DNA of 64,000 nucleotides, taken from the NCBI RefSeq assembly GCF_000499845.2, contig NC_023750.2, positions 13,023,285-13,087,284 of the forward strand, read 5' to 3'. The translations under genes and the position numbers were made by a program. Shown piece by piece: positions 55,732 to 64,000 of the stretch. A model generated the notes under the pieces. The model was not told where the DNA came from, ran no database searches, and was given only the letters and a program-made list of their open reading frames with translations. Source of the DNA: Phaseolus vulgaris. Its lineage: Eukaryota > Streptophyta > Magnoliopsida > Fabales > Fabaceae. Each line of letters begins with the position of its first letter. Positions within the stretch are counted from its first letter, which is position 1.

Positions 55732-57999
55732 ATGGCTGGATTTTCAAGTGATGCATCCTACAAGCAGAATTCTCCTTCCAAAGCTTCAATCCTTGGTGAA
55801 TTACATGAAGCACAAAGAACTATTAGACGCTTGGAAGAGAAAATGCAAAAGATGGAGGTCCAACAAGCTAGACCATCTCCTTCTATCCATGATGGGCATC
55901 ATTCTCATAGACCATCCTCAAGAGCCTCTTCAAATGATTTTGGCCGTGAAGAAGAGCATAGGAGAAGGAGGAATCCACCACAATTTCATGGACAAAGACC
56001 TCATCTTCAAGGAGAAAGACATCACTACGGCAATGGTTACTACCAAGATGCAAAGGCTAGGCTACCTTCGGTCAAGCTTCCTTGTTTTAATGGCTCTAGT
56101 GATCCTAATGTATATTTAGATTGGGAGGCTAAATGTGAAGAAATATTTGAGATCCATGAGATCCAAGATGAGCATAAGCTTAAGCTAGCCACCCTAGAGT
56201 TTAGTGATTATGCCATGAAATGGTGGCATGGAATTGTAAAGGACATTATCTATCACAAGGGTCCTCCCGTGGACTCTTGGAACTCTTTAAAGGATCAAAT
56301 GCGCGCTAGATTTGTGCCCCCACATTTTAGGAAAGACCTCATGTTGAGACTCCAACGGTTTCAACAAGGCACGCTAAATGTGGATGAATATTATAAGGAG
56401 CTAGAAACGCTTGTGCTTAAAATTGAATTAGAGGAAAGTGAGGAAGCTATGATTGCTAGGTTTGTGAGTGGTCTTAGGAAGGATATTCAAGACATTGTTG
56501 AGTTACAAGAGTATTCATCATTGGGCTCTTTAGTTCATCTTGCAATGAAGGTGGAAGCCCAACTTGCTAAGAAAAACTCTTTCAAAAATGCTTCCAATGA
56601 TGGATACTACTCCAAGTCTTGGAAAAACAAAAATTCTTTTTCTAAACATCCTTCCAAAGATTCTTCTTTCAAACCCAAGGATCCTATGCCATCTACTTCT
56701 AGGCCTAAATCCCCAATTAAATCGTCTAGTCAAAAGTGTTTTAAATGTTTGGGATATGGTCACATTGCTGCTAATTGCCCTTCTAAACGAAGTATGTACA
56801 TGCATGAAGGCATTGTAGTTAGTGAGCATGATTCCAATTCACCTAGGCATTCTTCACCTTCTAGACCTTCAAGTGAAAATGAGAGTCAAAGTCCTTGTGA
56901 AGGTGACTTATTGATGGTAAGACGTATGTTGGGCACAATTCCAAAATCTTTGAATGATACTCAAAGAGAAAATATTTTTCACACCCGATGTCTTATCAAC
57001 AACAAGTTATGTTCCTTGATTATTGATGGGGGAAGTTGCACTAATGTGGCTAGTACAAGAGTTGTGGAGAAGTTAGCTTTACCCACTATCTCTCATACCA
57101 AGCCCTACAAATTACAATGGCTTAGTGAAGTAGGTGAAATCATGGTGAATAAACAAGTCCTCATTAACTTTGCTATAGGAAAGTATAAAGATGAGGTTTT
57201 ATGTGATGTTGTGCCCATGGAAGCTTCTCATCTTCTTTTAGGAAGGCCTTGGCAATATGATAGACATGTTTTACATGATGGCCTATCCAATACAATGTCT
57301 TTTTCCTTCCTAGGGCGCAAGGTTATATTAAAACCCCTCTCTCCCAAAGAGGTTCATGAGGACCAAATAAAAATGAAAACTAAAAGAGAAAATGAGAAAG
57401 AAAAAGAAGTAAGTACTACACCGAGTCACACCATTTTCTCCTCTAAATCCATCATGTTGACTCGTGCTATACCTCAAATGGACCCTCCAAGGTCTTCTTC
57501 TTCTTTATCTTTTTCATTACCCAAGGTTCCTATTTCAACACCACCTTGGTTAAAATATGTTAGGGATGATTTTTTCATACCTCCTAATGGGTTTCACCAT
57601 TTAAGAGGTCTTTTTCCAAAAAATATCATCATTCCCAAACAAATTTTTCCAACTTGGTTGATTCATAGGACCTCCCTTTCTGCAATCCCTTTGATTCCCT
57701 CTACTAAGTCATGTATTCCTTTTTCTTACTCTTTTGATTGTAAAAGTACACTGACTTTGTTATATGCAGGGATTCAGAATTCGTGGGCGAATTCTCTCCA
57801 ACTCGGGGAGTATGATGAGAATCAACTAAAGGTGGCTTTTTATAATGAAGAACAAGATCATTCGCCTTCACATTTAAAGTTTTTCTTGTTAATCTTTGCA
57901 AAAGATAAAGCCCAAGCCCAAGCCCAAGCCCAAGCCCAAGAAGGCCAAAGCCCACAAAAGCCCAAAGACCATCCCATGAAGGGCAATGCCAAGTTTTAA
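55732..57999 (+). CDS. Gag-protease protein of element 3 (755 aa, intact)
   Basis: Starts MAGFSSDASYKQNSP. Coiled coil at ~20-45; gag core ~115-280 (SSDPNVYLDWEAKCEEIF, YAMKWWHG, LRLQRFQQGTLNVDEYY); Ser/Lys-rich linker; CCHC knuckle CFKCLGYGHIAANC at 336-349; aspartic protease with DGG at 432-434 and LLLGRPW at ~501-507; then ~185 residues that include the tail of a former pol. The last ~62 residues are read from the 3' LTR, including five AQ repeats from the AGCCCA tandem. Gag would form particles and the protease could mature them; with no RT or integrase the element must borrow those. Element 0 has the same parts in broken form. Confidence 0.92.
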   Translation: MAGFSSDASYKQNSPSKASILGELHEAQRTIRRLEEKMQKMEVQQARPSPSIHDGHHSHRPSSRASSNDFGREEEHRRRRNPPQFHGQRPHLQGERHHYGNGYYQDAKARLPSVKLPCFNGSSDPNVYLDWEAKCEEIFEIHEIQDEHKLKLATLEFSDYAMKWWHGIVKDIIYHKGPPVDSWNSLKDQMRARFVPPHFRKDLMLRLQRFQQGTLNVDEYYKELETLVLKIELEESEEAMIARFVSGLRKDIQDIVELQEYSSLGSLVHLAMKVEAQLAKKNSFKNASNDGYYSKSWKNKNSFSKHPSKDSSFKPKDPMPSTSRPKSPIKSSSQKCFKCLGYGHIAANCPSKRSMYMHEGIVVSEHDSNSPRHSSPSRPSSENESQSPCEGDLLMVRRMLGTIPKSLNDTQRENIFHTRCLINNKLCSLIIDGGSCTNVASTRVVEKLALPTISHTKPYKLQWLSEVGEIMVNKQVLINFAIGKYKDEVLCDVVPMEASHLLLGRPWQYDRHVLHDGLSNTMSFSFLGRKVILKPLSPKEVHEDQIKMKTKRENEKEKEVSTTPSHTIFSSKSIMLTRAIPQMDPPRSSSSLSFSLPKVPISTPPWLKYVRDDFFIPPNGFHHLRGLFPKNIIIPKQIFPTWLIHRTSLSAIPLIPSTKSCIPFSYSFDCKSTLTLLYAGIQNSWANSLQLGEYDENQLKVAFYNEEQDHSPSHLKFFLLIFAKDKAQAQAQAQAQEGQSPQKPKDHPMKGNAKF
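57799..57812 (+). promoter_or_regulatory. Polypurine tract of element 3
   Basis: CAACTCGGGGAGTA lies directly before the LTR start TGATGAG. It is inside the coding frame. Confidence 0.6.
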
Positions 58000-58828
58000 A
58001 TAAATATTGTTTAGAAAGGTGCTTAGAGGGAAACATTAGAAACCTCTATTGTTAAAGCATCTTTTAGTCTTTAGTTAAGAGTCTTAGGGGGGGTGTATTA
58101 GTAGATAGGTGTAGGAGTAAATAAGGAGGTGCCAAAGTGAGAGAAAGGATCACACCTTCCTCATGCCTTGTTTTAGGCGCAAATTCTAGAAGCTTTTTGG
58201 GAGGGAGTTTTTTTGAATTTGTGTAGCTTACATTTCAGCACCTTAGGCTATAAATAGAGGTGCTCTCTTTGTAAAATTCAGATTTGAATTTTATCTAAAG
58301 AAACTATACTCAAAATTGGAGTGAGCATTTGGAGAGCTTTGAGCTTCTTCTCTAGTCTTATCTTGAAGGACCATGGTTTCCTCAAGTGGCGGCTTCCACA
58401 CTCATCTAGGAGCATCCATTCTTCTAGTGGCGTGATCATCCAACCATTCCTCCATCTTCATGAGCATTCTCTTCTCCTTCCTTTCTTCTTCTTCAATTTG
58501 TTCTTGTTGCCTTGAGTTTTGAGTTGTTTTTGTTTCGGTTCCTTTAATTTTCCAGCACCTATTTTCTGTTTGCTTCACAATTCTGTTCGGTACTTTTATT
58601 TTTTAATTCAATTCTGTTCGGTCTCTTCTTTTCATTCTCATTTGTTGATTCAATTTGACAATATTTGGTTCATCCAAATGAGTTTGGGATTTGGTACTTG
58701 TTATTGGTGAGTTCTTGAACTTAGAACCATGATCCAACTTCTAAGAAAGTGCCTCTACATTTTCCAGCTCAAGGTGATTCCTCAAAGTGTCAAGAATCTT
58801 GTTCTATGTAGCTATTGGAATCACATCA
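57813..58828 (+). repeat. 3' LTR of element 3 (1016 bp)
   Basis: Reads the same as the 5' LTR throughout, including the AGCCCA copy number. The gag-protease ORF ends in it at 57999. Confidence 0.95.
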
Positions 58829-58833
58829 GTATG

Positions 58834-59660
58834 ACTTTATCTTTGTGGTGGTGGACCGGTTTTCTAAAATGGCTCACTTCATTCCATGCCACAAAGTAGA
58901 TGATGCTTGTTTTATTGCAAATCTCTTCTTCAAGGAAGTTGTTAGATTGCATGGGCTTCCTAGAAGTATTGTATCTAACAGAGATTCTAAGTTCTTAAGT
59001 CACTTTTGGAGGAAATTGTGGGGAAAACTTGGAACTAAACTCTTGTTTTCTACTACTTGCCATCCCCAAACTGATGGTTAAACATAAGTGGTTAATAGGA
59101 CTTTGGATCAAATGTTGAGGGTCCTTATTTCCTGGAACCCAAGGGTGTGGGAAAACTTGATACATCATATTGAGTTGTCCTATAATAGGGTAGTTAATTC
59201 TACTACTTCCCTCACCCATTTTGAGGTTGTGTAGGGGTTCAATCCCCTCACAACCTTTGACCTTCTTCCTATTCCCATACTTGATGAGGTGTTGTGCAAG
59301 GATGGTTTTGAAAAAGCTTCCTTTTTTAAAGACTTGCACCATCACATAAAGCTTCAAATCGAAAGGAAGGTAGACAAGTATGTCGAGCATGCCAATAAGG
59401 GGCGCAAGGCATTGATCTTTGAACCCGGGGATTGGGTTTGGCTTCACTTCAAGAAGGATCGCTTCCCCACTCAAAGGAAGTCCAAAATTCTACCTCGCGG
59501 TGATAGCCTTTTTCAGGTCCTCAAGAGGATCAATGACAATGCATGAGTTGAATTTACCTGATACGTATTTCGGTAGTAATTCTTTCAATATCAGTGATCT
59601 GACTCCTTTCTCTGCAGGTCTTCCACATTTGTGGACGAATTCCCTCCCACCCAGGGAGCA
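58834..59660 (+). pseudogene. Integrase core and C-terminus of element 0
   Basis: Resumes after element 3: [40 protein letters not shown] (Asp of the DDE triad in NRDS), [11 protein letters not shown], then a TAA where the Gly-Gln-Thr-Glu segment with the catalytic Glu should follow. The C-terminal part continues in changing frames: WNPRVWENLIHHIELSYNRV, ALIFEPGDWVWLHFKKDRFP, SNSFNISDLTPFSAGLPHLW. The last frame runs into the LTR (REHDEDIEESARMDQAQPPR), a CRM-like habit. Confidence 0.87.
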
Positions 59661-60157
59661 TGATGAGGACATAGAAGAGAGTGCGCGTATGGACCAAGCC
59701 CAACCTCCTAGGGGGATGACTAGGAGTATGACTCAAGACACAGGGCTACCACACCCCAAGTGGCGTGAATCATTCTCACCACCACTCCATCAGCTTCTCT
59801 CCTTCCACTATTTTCAATTCATTTCCATTCCCGCCTTTTCATATATATATATTTGTCTTGAATTCTTGCTCTTGGTTTTGCTTTTGATATATGCTTATGG
59901 TTCATCATTTGGTTCGGCCATGACCACCATTGATGTTTACCTTATTGTCATTTCCATTCCACATTGCATTCCATCTATCACTTTATATTGATTTTTCATC
60001 TTTACCTTTGTGAAGTGAATCTTCACACTTACTTAACCATTTGGTTAAGTTCGTGTTAGTGGGAATCTTCCTTAGGTTTTACCATAAATTGCTAAAATCT
60101 CAACTCTAAGTAAAGTGTCACTATAAAATGGAACCATCTAAAAATCAACTCACATCA
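59661..60157 (+). repeat. Right LTR of element 0, internally deleted (497 bp)
   Basis: TGATGAGGACATAGAAGAG to AATCAACTCACATCA. Matches both ends of the LTR at 21863-22821, but about 460 bp are missing between 'caagacacagggcta' and 'ccacaccccaag'; GGCTA is present at both breakpoints in the longer copy. The core promoter is lost with the deletion. Confidence 0.82.
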
Positions 60158-61906
60158 TTGTGGGACCCAGACTTCAATATCCGAGCCCAAGGTGAAGCCT
60201 TCTTCTTGCCCAGCAGGGATAAGGCTAGGCTCATGGTTCATGACGAAGACCACCTTCGCCATGATGCCTTGAAGCTGTTTGGACAGGCATTCGTCATGGC
60301 TTGCCTGGTTGATGCTAAGGCGAAAGATCGAAGGTCGGTCGAGGACCAAAGAATTAAGGAGAACATGGAGCTCCAAAAGGAGGTAGAATGCCTGCAAGCT
60401 GAAATCAATCGCATGAACAATCTACATCAAGAAACTAAGCGAATCCAAGCGGAGAAGGCCCAAGCCGCATTGATTTTAGCCAAAGAGAGAAGCAAGATTT
60501 TATCTCAAGTCAAAGAGTTGAAGAAGGAAGTATCCCACAGAGGGGAAAACCTCATCAACGCCACTAAACCCTTCAAGCAAGATGCTACCCAATCCTACCT
60601 CGTAGGATTTGAGGCAACTTAGAACTGTGAACCAAGTGGTGTTCAAGCTTTGAAGAATCCAAACCCTTTGAAGGATGTTGAAGCCTTGGCTGAGCTTGCT
60701 GTTGCTGTGCTGTTTTAGTTAGGATCTAGGGTAGATTGTGTATGTAATCCACCTCTTGATTGAATCCAAAGCATAGGCATTCTCAATCATTTTGAAAGAA
60801 AAATGTTTTTCAAACTAAGTTAAAAACAACCGATTGTTTTGTCGAAACAACCGATTGTTTATACTTAGATGTTTTTAGAAAAGATTGAAAACTGTTTTTC
60901 AAATGGTTGAACTTTTAGAACCAAAACAACCGATTGATTCGAGGAAACAACCGATTGTTTGTTTTGGTACCATAACAGAAAAACTGTTTTATCTTTGACT
61001 GAGCATTAAATGATTTAACTGCTTACACTCCAGTCTTTAAATGCTTTGACCAATCTTTAAATGCAATTTAAGAGTTTGTTAAGATTTGATAACAAACAAC
61101 ATCTTTGAATATATTCAGAAAAACAGATTTGAGAAACAAGATTTTTTAATAGAGTTTTTGACTTTTTCAAAGAACTAAGATTGCTTAGAGTTTGGGATTG
61201 ATCAAAGTGTGTGGAATAGGATTCTGCTTGTATTGATTTCAGATTATCTTCTGTAACAAGTGTAATCCTTGTACTCTGCTGAACAAGTTTCGTTTCTGTG
61301 TTTGCTGAGATTGGCTATGTGTTCTTGAGGGGATCAAGATCAGCAATCTTAGTGTTGGTGTGTTGGCCAAGAAGAGTGTGTGTCTTGAGGTGATCAAGGT
61401 CACTATCTTGGTTGTGGAGTAAGTGATCAAGGTGTGGTTGCTTAGTGGATTTCCTCAGTAGTTTATGAGAAGACTGGATGTAGTTCTGGCTTTAGAGTGA
61501 ACCAGTATAAACTTCTGTGTGAAATCTCTCTATCCTTAATCTCTTTAAATTCAGTTTTGTTTGTTGTTTGCTAGTATAAGCAACCGATTGTTTCTGTGAA
61601 ACAACCGATTGTTTTTCTGATACTGCAGCTTTTGCTTGCTGTTTTGGCAAACTGAATTCTTTATCAATTGTTTCTTGATAGAATTTCATTCTTGACTTAA
61701 AAGTTTGCGAAAACCCTCTTTAAACAATTCAACCCCCTCTAGTTTAAAGCCATCCATTTTAACAAGAACAAGCAGCAGTTGTCCATCCCACCATTGATTT
61801 TTCAGAACTTGACCCGGGTAAAACTGTGGTCGATGGTCAACTAGTGGGGAATGAATTCGAACCTTTTATGGACTATAACATTTATTCTCCTGCCGAACTT
61901 ATTTAA
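60158..61906 (+). pseudogene. 3' end of the antisense gene of element F, split by a solo LTR
   Basis: 60158-60620 encodes LWDPDFNIRAQGEAFFLPSR and then a coiled coil (KENMELQKEVECLQAEINRM...) ending SYLVGFEAT. After the solo LTR (60626-61764), EQAAVVHPTIDFSELDPGKT and VVDGQLVGNEF continue to a TAA at 61904-61906, with one base of frame slip at the junction. The order matches the C-terminus of the element 1 antisense protein (AAGFAAAREQFACLFPDLDL, EVVDGKVV). The ATG at 60128 lies in the LTR of element 0, so it is not the true start. Confidence 0.65.
60626..61764 (+). mobile_element. SIRE-like solo LTR (element C family), plus orientation
   Basis: Ends TGTGAACCAAGTGGTG and CATCCATTTTAACA are the reverse complement of the element C LTR as read on the plus strand. 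Target duplications AGAAC are at 60621-60625 and 61765-61769. Three CAACCGATTG pairs lie at 60828/60849, 60928/60949 and 61582/61603, each 21 bp apart. Confidence 0.9.
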
Positions 61907-62355
61907 CACTTTAAACTTTTTACTTATGTATATTCAGTACTATTAAACTCTTGTATGCATATTGTCTTTTGAACTTCTAAAAAGTTTATTTCCATCTCTA
62001 CGTATGCATGCTATAACGCTTTGCCAATTAACTTAATTCATCCCTTTCATCCTAACACAATTAACATAATAGTGTCTTGCTTACTTTAGAGTGAAAAGTA
62101 ATAACTTATTTCTCTTAACAAAATATCTAACCTTTGATAGACGATGCCTTCGTGGCTTAGACCACCTTTCACTTCAACTTAACATGCTCCCTCTTTCTAT
62201 TTGGGCATTCACTTCATAACTTTATTTCACGAGTTTGGTAAAGGGCATGACATCTTGAGTTCTCTGGATTATTCCAAGCTTTGCTTGGTCAGGTCACTAT
62301 GACCTTTGAGTTGAGTTGCCTTACAACATGAATGTTGAATTTGTTCCACGATATT
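61907..62355. other. Untranslated part of element F
   Basis: AT-rich sequence with no ORF or repeat that I recognise. Confidence 0.5.
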
Positions 62356-63308
62356 TAATATGAGTTGATTTTAGGATTGTTCATTTAGGCGACACTTTAG
62401 ATTTATGATTGACATTTTTAAGCAATTAAGAGTGAAAACCTAAGGAAAATCCCCATTGGACATTAACTTAACCAAGTGGTTAAGTAAATGTGAAGGTTCA
62501 TTTCACAAAGGCAAAAGGAAAATACAATTATAAGGTGATGATGATGACAAGAATATGGTGCGGAATTAAACAATGAAAGCAATAACAAAAGGAAATGATC
62601 GAATAGAAACAAGGAAGCAAAACAAGAACATATTTATGAATTGAATGGAATGACAATGGAAGGAAAAGATGAAGGAAAAGGAAGCTTGTGAGAAATGGAG
62701 TTTGAGATGATGAACACGCCACTTGGATGATGAAATTACTCTAAGATAAGTGTTGGAAGCCGCCACTTGAGAGCTCTCAAATTCCTAAAGAGTAAGAGGA
62801 AGAAGCCTCACTAGTATCTCACACAAAATGTGTAGAGTAATTTTTCTCTATTTCATTCAACTCATAAAATACACTAGATAGGCCTCCTATTTATAGGTGA
62901 ACAAGCCTTGAAGAACAAACTAAAGGGGTAGGATAGGAAAAGGGAAAAAATGGGCAGCCTTAGGGTTTGACCAAGTCAAACCCGCATCCTAGGCTTGTCC
63001 TTCTAGAAACTAGGTCAAAATGCCTCCTAGAAGGGTTAGGAACAAGCTAAAATGCTACCCACACCCCCTATTATGCTAAAGGTACCTTATTCTAGCCTAT
63101 ATTTGCTATTTGGACCCCCAAAGTGAGCCCAAATTATTTACAACATTTTCTAATCGTTTAAGAAGACCAGCAAGAAGAACTTTAAATGCTCTGGTCTATG
63201 ACCAATTCTCCCGCTGGTGAGTTCTCCACTTTGAGATGAATTTTCATTGTGTAAATTAGCATCCTTGGGCATATCCTTGTTGACTTGATTTGTATCAATA
63301 TCCCATCA
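62356..63308 (-). mobile_element. Solo LTR of the element-0 family, reverse orientation
   Basis: Reverse complement resembles the LTR of element 0: 'ccttcacatttacttaacca' then 'cttggttaa' and 'ctaaaatcaactcatatta' correspond to its last ~150 bp, and it starts TGATGGGATATTG. An internal 'cacttgg' plus 'gccgccacttgag' block is also shared. I see no clear 5-bp duplication, so it is old or one end is misplaced. Confidence 0.65.
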
Positions 63309-63329
63309 AACAGGGTAGCTGCTCGGGTT

Positions 63330-63650
63330 GTCACACTTACATGAGTTAAGTCGTCTTACCATACCCCAAATCAAATAATTCATCCAATCAACTCAACTCG
63401 CAGGGAGCCTACACTCAAGTAGTCGTACTTACGCCGAGCTAGGTCATCTTACCATGCACCAAATCAAATGATTCATCCATATCAATTCACCTTGCAGAGC
63501 GCCTATACTCGATTAGTCGTACTTACACCGAGCTAGGTCGCCTTACCGTGCACAAATCAAACAATTCATCTCACAGGGTGCCTATACTCGGGTAATCGTA
63601 CTTACGTCGAGATAGATTGTCTTACGTGTACCATCTACGCTACTCAATTC
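63330..63650 (-). repeat. ~98-bp tandem repeats of element F, about three to four copies
   Basis: Reverse complement reads 'agctcggtgtaagtacgact' ... 'cgagtataggcgctctgc', related to the units at 15010-15400. Each has CTCG facing CGAG (or CTCGG facing TTGAG with G-U pairs) over a ~17-base loop. Confidence 0.7.
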
Positions 63651-63701
63651 GAGTTAACTTATTTCATACATCATCTTCCAGGAACAAATTTACTACTAGA
63701 T

Positions 63702-63734
63702 GACCTCGTTAAAATACCCCTCTTTGGGAAAAAG
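63702..63734 (-). promoter_or_regulatory. Conserved U-rich motif after pol (element F)
   Basis: On the minus strand 'cctttttcccaaagagggg' then 'tattttaacgaggtc', the counterpart of 8380-8413 and 30271-30305, 55 bp after the pol stop. Confidence 0.5.
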
Positions 63735-63788
63735 GCATCACCTCAAACAGTATAATGTTCAACGAAAAAGAATAACAATTTGAATGTA

Positions 63789-64000
63789 TTAAATGAAATA
63801 AAACTTGAGGTTTGTCGCGTTCCACATTCGTGTGATGGCTCCTACCTCCAGGGTTTCTAGCTTATATGTGTCGTTTCCTAGTACTTCAACTATATAGAAC
63901 GGTCCTGTTCACTTAGGAGTCAACTTGTTCTCAATATGATAGGGGTGGGCCTTCCGCATCACCAAGTCGGCAACCTTGAACTATCGAGGCTTCATCTTGA
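63789..64000 (-). pseudogene. C-terminal end of Tat-like pol (element F), partial
   Basis: Reads ADLVMRKAHPYHIENKLTPK, a TGA stop where elements 1 and 2 have Trp, then TGPFYIVEVLGNDTYKLETL, VGAITRMWNATNLKFYFI and a stop at 63791-63789. It aligns with the last ~70 residues of the element 1 polyprotein. The gene continues beyond the window; at least one stop is present. Confidence 0.85.

Larger units (their letters stand above)
53375..58828 (+). mobile_element. Element 3: gag-protease-only chromovirus derivative (5.45 kb)
   Basis: Flanked by GTATG (53370-53374, 58829-58833). Both LTRs are 1016 bp and I see no difference between them, so insertion is very recent. The internal part (54391-57812) has a tRNA-iMet primer site, a leader and one 755-aa gag-protease ORF; RT, RNase H and integrase are missing. 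The last internal codons (GIQNSWANSLQLGEYDEN) match the end of a CRM-like pol (GLPHLWTNSLPPREHDED in element 0), so the loss of pol was an internal deletion. It fits the TR-GAG/non-autonomous class. Confidence 0.93.
21863..60157 (+). mobile_element. Element 0: old CRM-like chromovirus, split by five insertions
   Basis: With the insertions removed the order is LTR (21863-22821), tRNA-iMet primer site, leader (22841-23722), gag (35754-36321 then 48423-48869), protease (about 49040-49270 and 50173-50300), RT (50510-51406), RNase H (51425-51952), integrase (53144-53374, 58834-59660) and LTR (59661-60157). The remaining own sequence is about 7 kb, a normal length. RT wording ([28 protein letters not shown]) and an integrase tail that reads into the LTR fit the CRM branch of chromoviruses; the branch call is from memory. 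All coding parts carry stops or shifts. Confidence 0.8.
60158..64000 (-). mobile_element. Element F: reverse-oriented Tat-like element, partial, with two solo LTRs inside
   Basis: On the minus strand from the right edge: pol C-terminus (64000-63789), U-rich motif (63734-63702), ~98-bp tandem repeats (63650-63330), then untranslated DNA; on the plus strand the 3' part of an antisense gene (60158-61906). This is the pol / repeat array / antisense gene order of elements 1 and 2. Its left part is cut by the LTR ending at 60157; its right part lies beyond the window. Confidence 0.7.

Noticed and set aside
55732..57999. 755-aa ORF as a host gene
   Set aside because: It lies between two matching LTRs, has gag, CCHC and protease motifs, and ends inside the LTR.
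60128..60622. 164-aa ORF as a complete coiled-coil gene
   Set aside because: Its ATG is in the LTR of element 0; the body is the C-terminal part of a Tat-type antisense gene.

Overview
The window is plant nuclear DNA, most likely from a dicot and plausibly a legume. That rests on the single host gene (a DUF538 gene of the Arabidopsis At5g01610 type with two introns), the retrotransposon clades present, and an AT-rich host background broken by GC-richer elements. No species can be named from sequence alone. Apart from that gene, almost everything is transposable-element DNA, much of it nested. The setting looks like pericentromeric or other repeat-rich heterochromatin with one gene at its left edge.

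Layout. 1-764: right part of an LTR. 1216-2724: a foldback (Mutator-like) element with long inverted arms and a dead transposase zinc knuckle. 2941-5283: the DUF538 gene (3 exons, 170 aa). 5284-7288: AT-rich intergenic DNA. 7289-16015: an internally deleted Ty3/gypsy Tat-like element (called D), split by a gag-only Ty1/copia SIRE-like element in reverse orientation (C, 8516-14940, TSD AGTGT). 16016-21163: a decayed Tat-like gag-pol (E) split by a solo LTR (18790-19834, TSD CATAG). 21164-22821: rearranged pieces of a chromovirus. 21863-60157: an old CRM-like chromovirus (element 0) that acts as a landing pad. It holds Tat-like element 1 (23728-35646, TSD GAGTG, gag-pol intact), Tat-like element 2 (36322-48417, TSD ATTAC, gag-pol broken), a reverse solo LTR (49271-50167, TSD GAAGC), a reverse SIRE-like solo LTR (52055-53138) and gag-protease-only element 3 (53375-58828, TSD GTATG, LTRs that read as identical). 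60158-64000: a reverse-oriented Tat-like element (F) split by two more solo LTRs.

How the parts work together. Elements 1 and 2 carry a sense gag-pol polyprotein (gag, protease, RT, two RNase H domains, DD35E integrase), a tRNA-Lys primer site, and in the 3' part a convergent antisense gene whose two ORFs join cleanly across a ~186-nt intron. Between the two converging genes lies a tandem array of short hairpin-forming repeats. Elements 3 and C keep gag but lack RT and integrase, so they would need enzymes in trans; C has an extra ORF where pol should be.

The most unusual signals are (a) a 10-bp near-palindrome CAAYCGRTTG that recurs in pairs exactly 21 bp apart in the SIRE-like LTRs and even inside gag, (b) hairpin arrays between pol and the antisense gene in which paired bases change together or through G-U wobble, and (c) the spliced antisense gene itself. 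I saw no bacterial-type system, CRISPR array, tRNA or rRNA gene.
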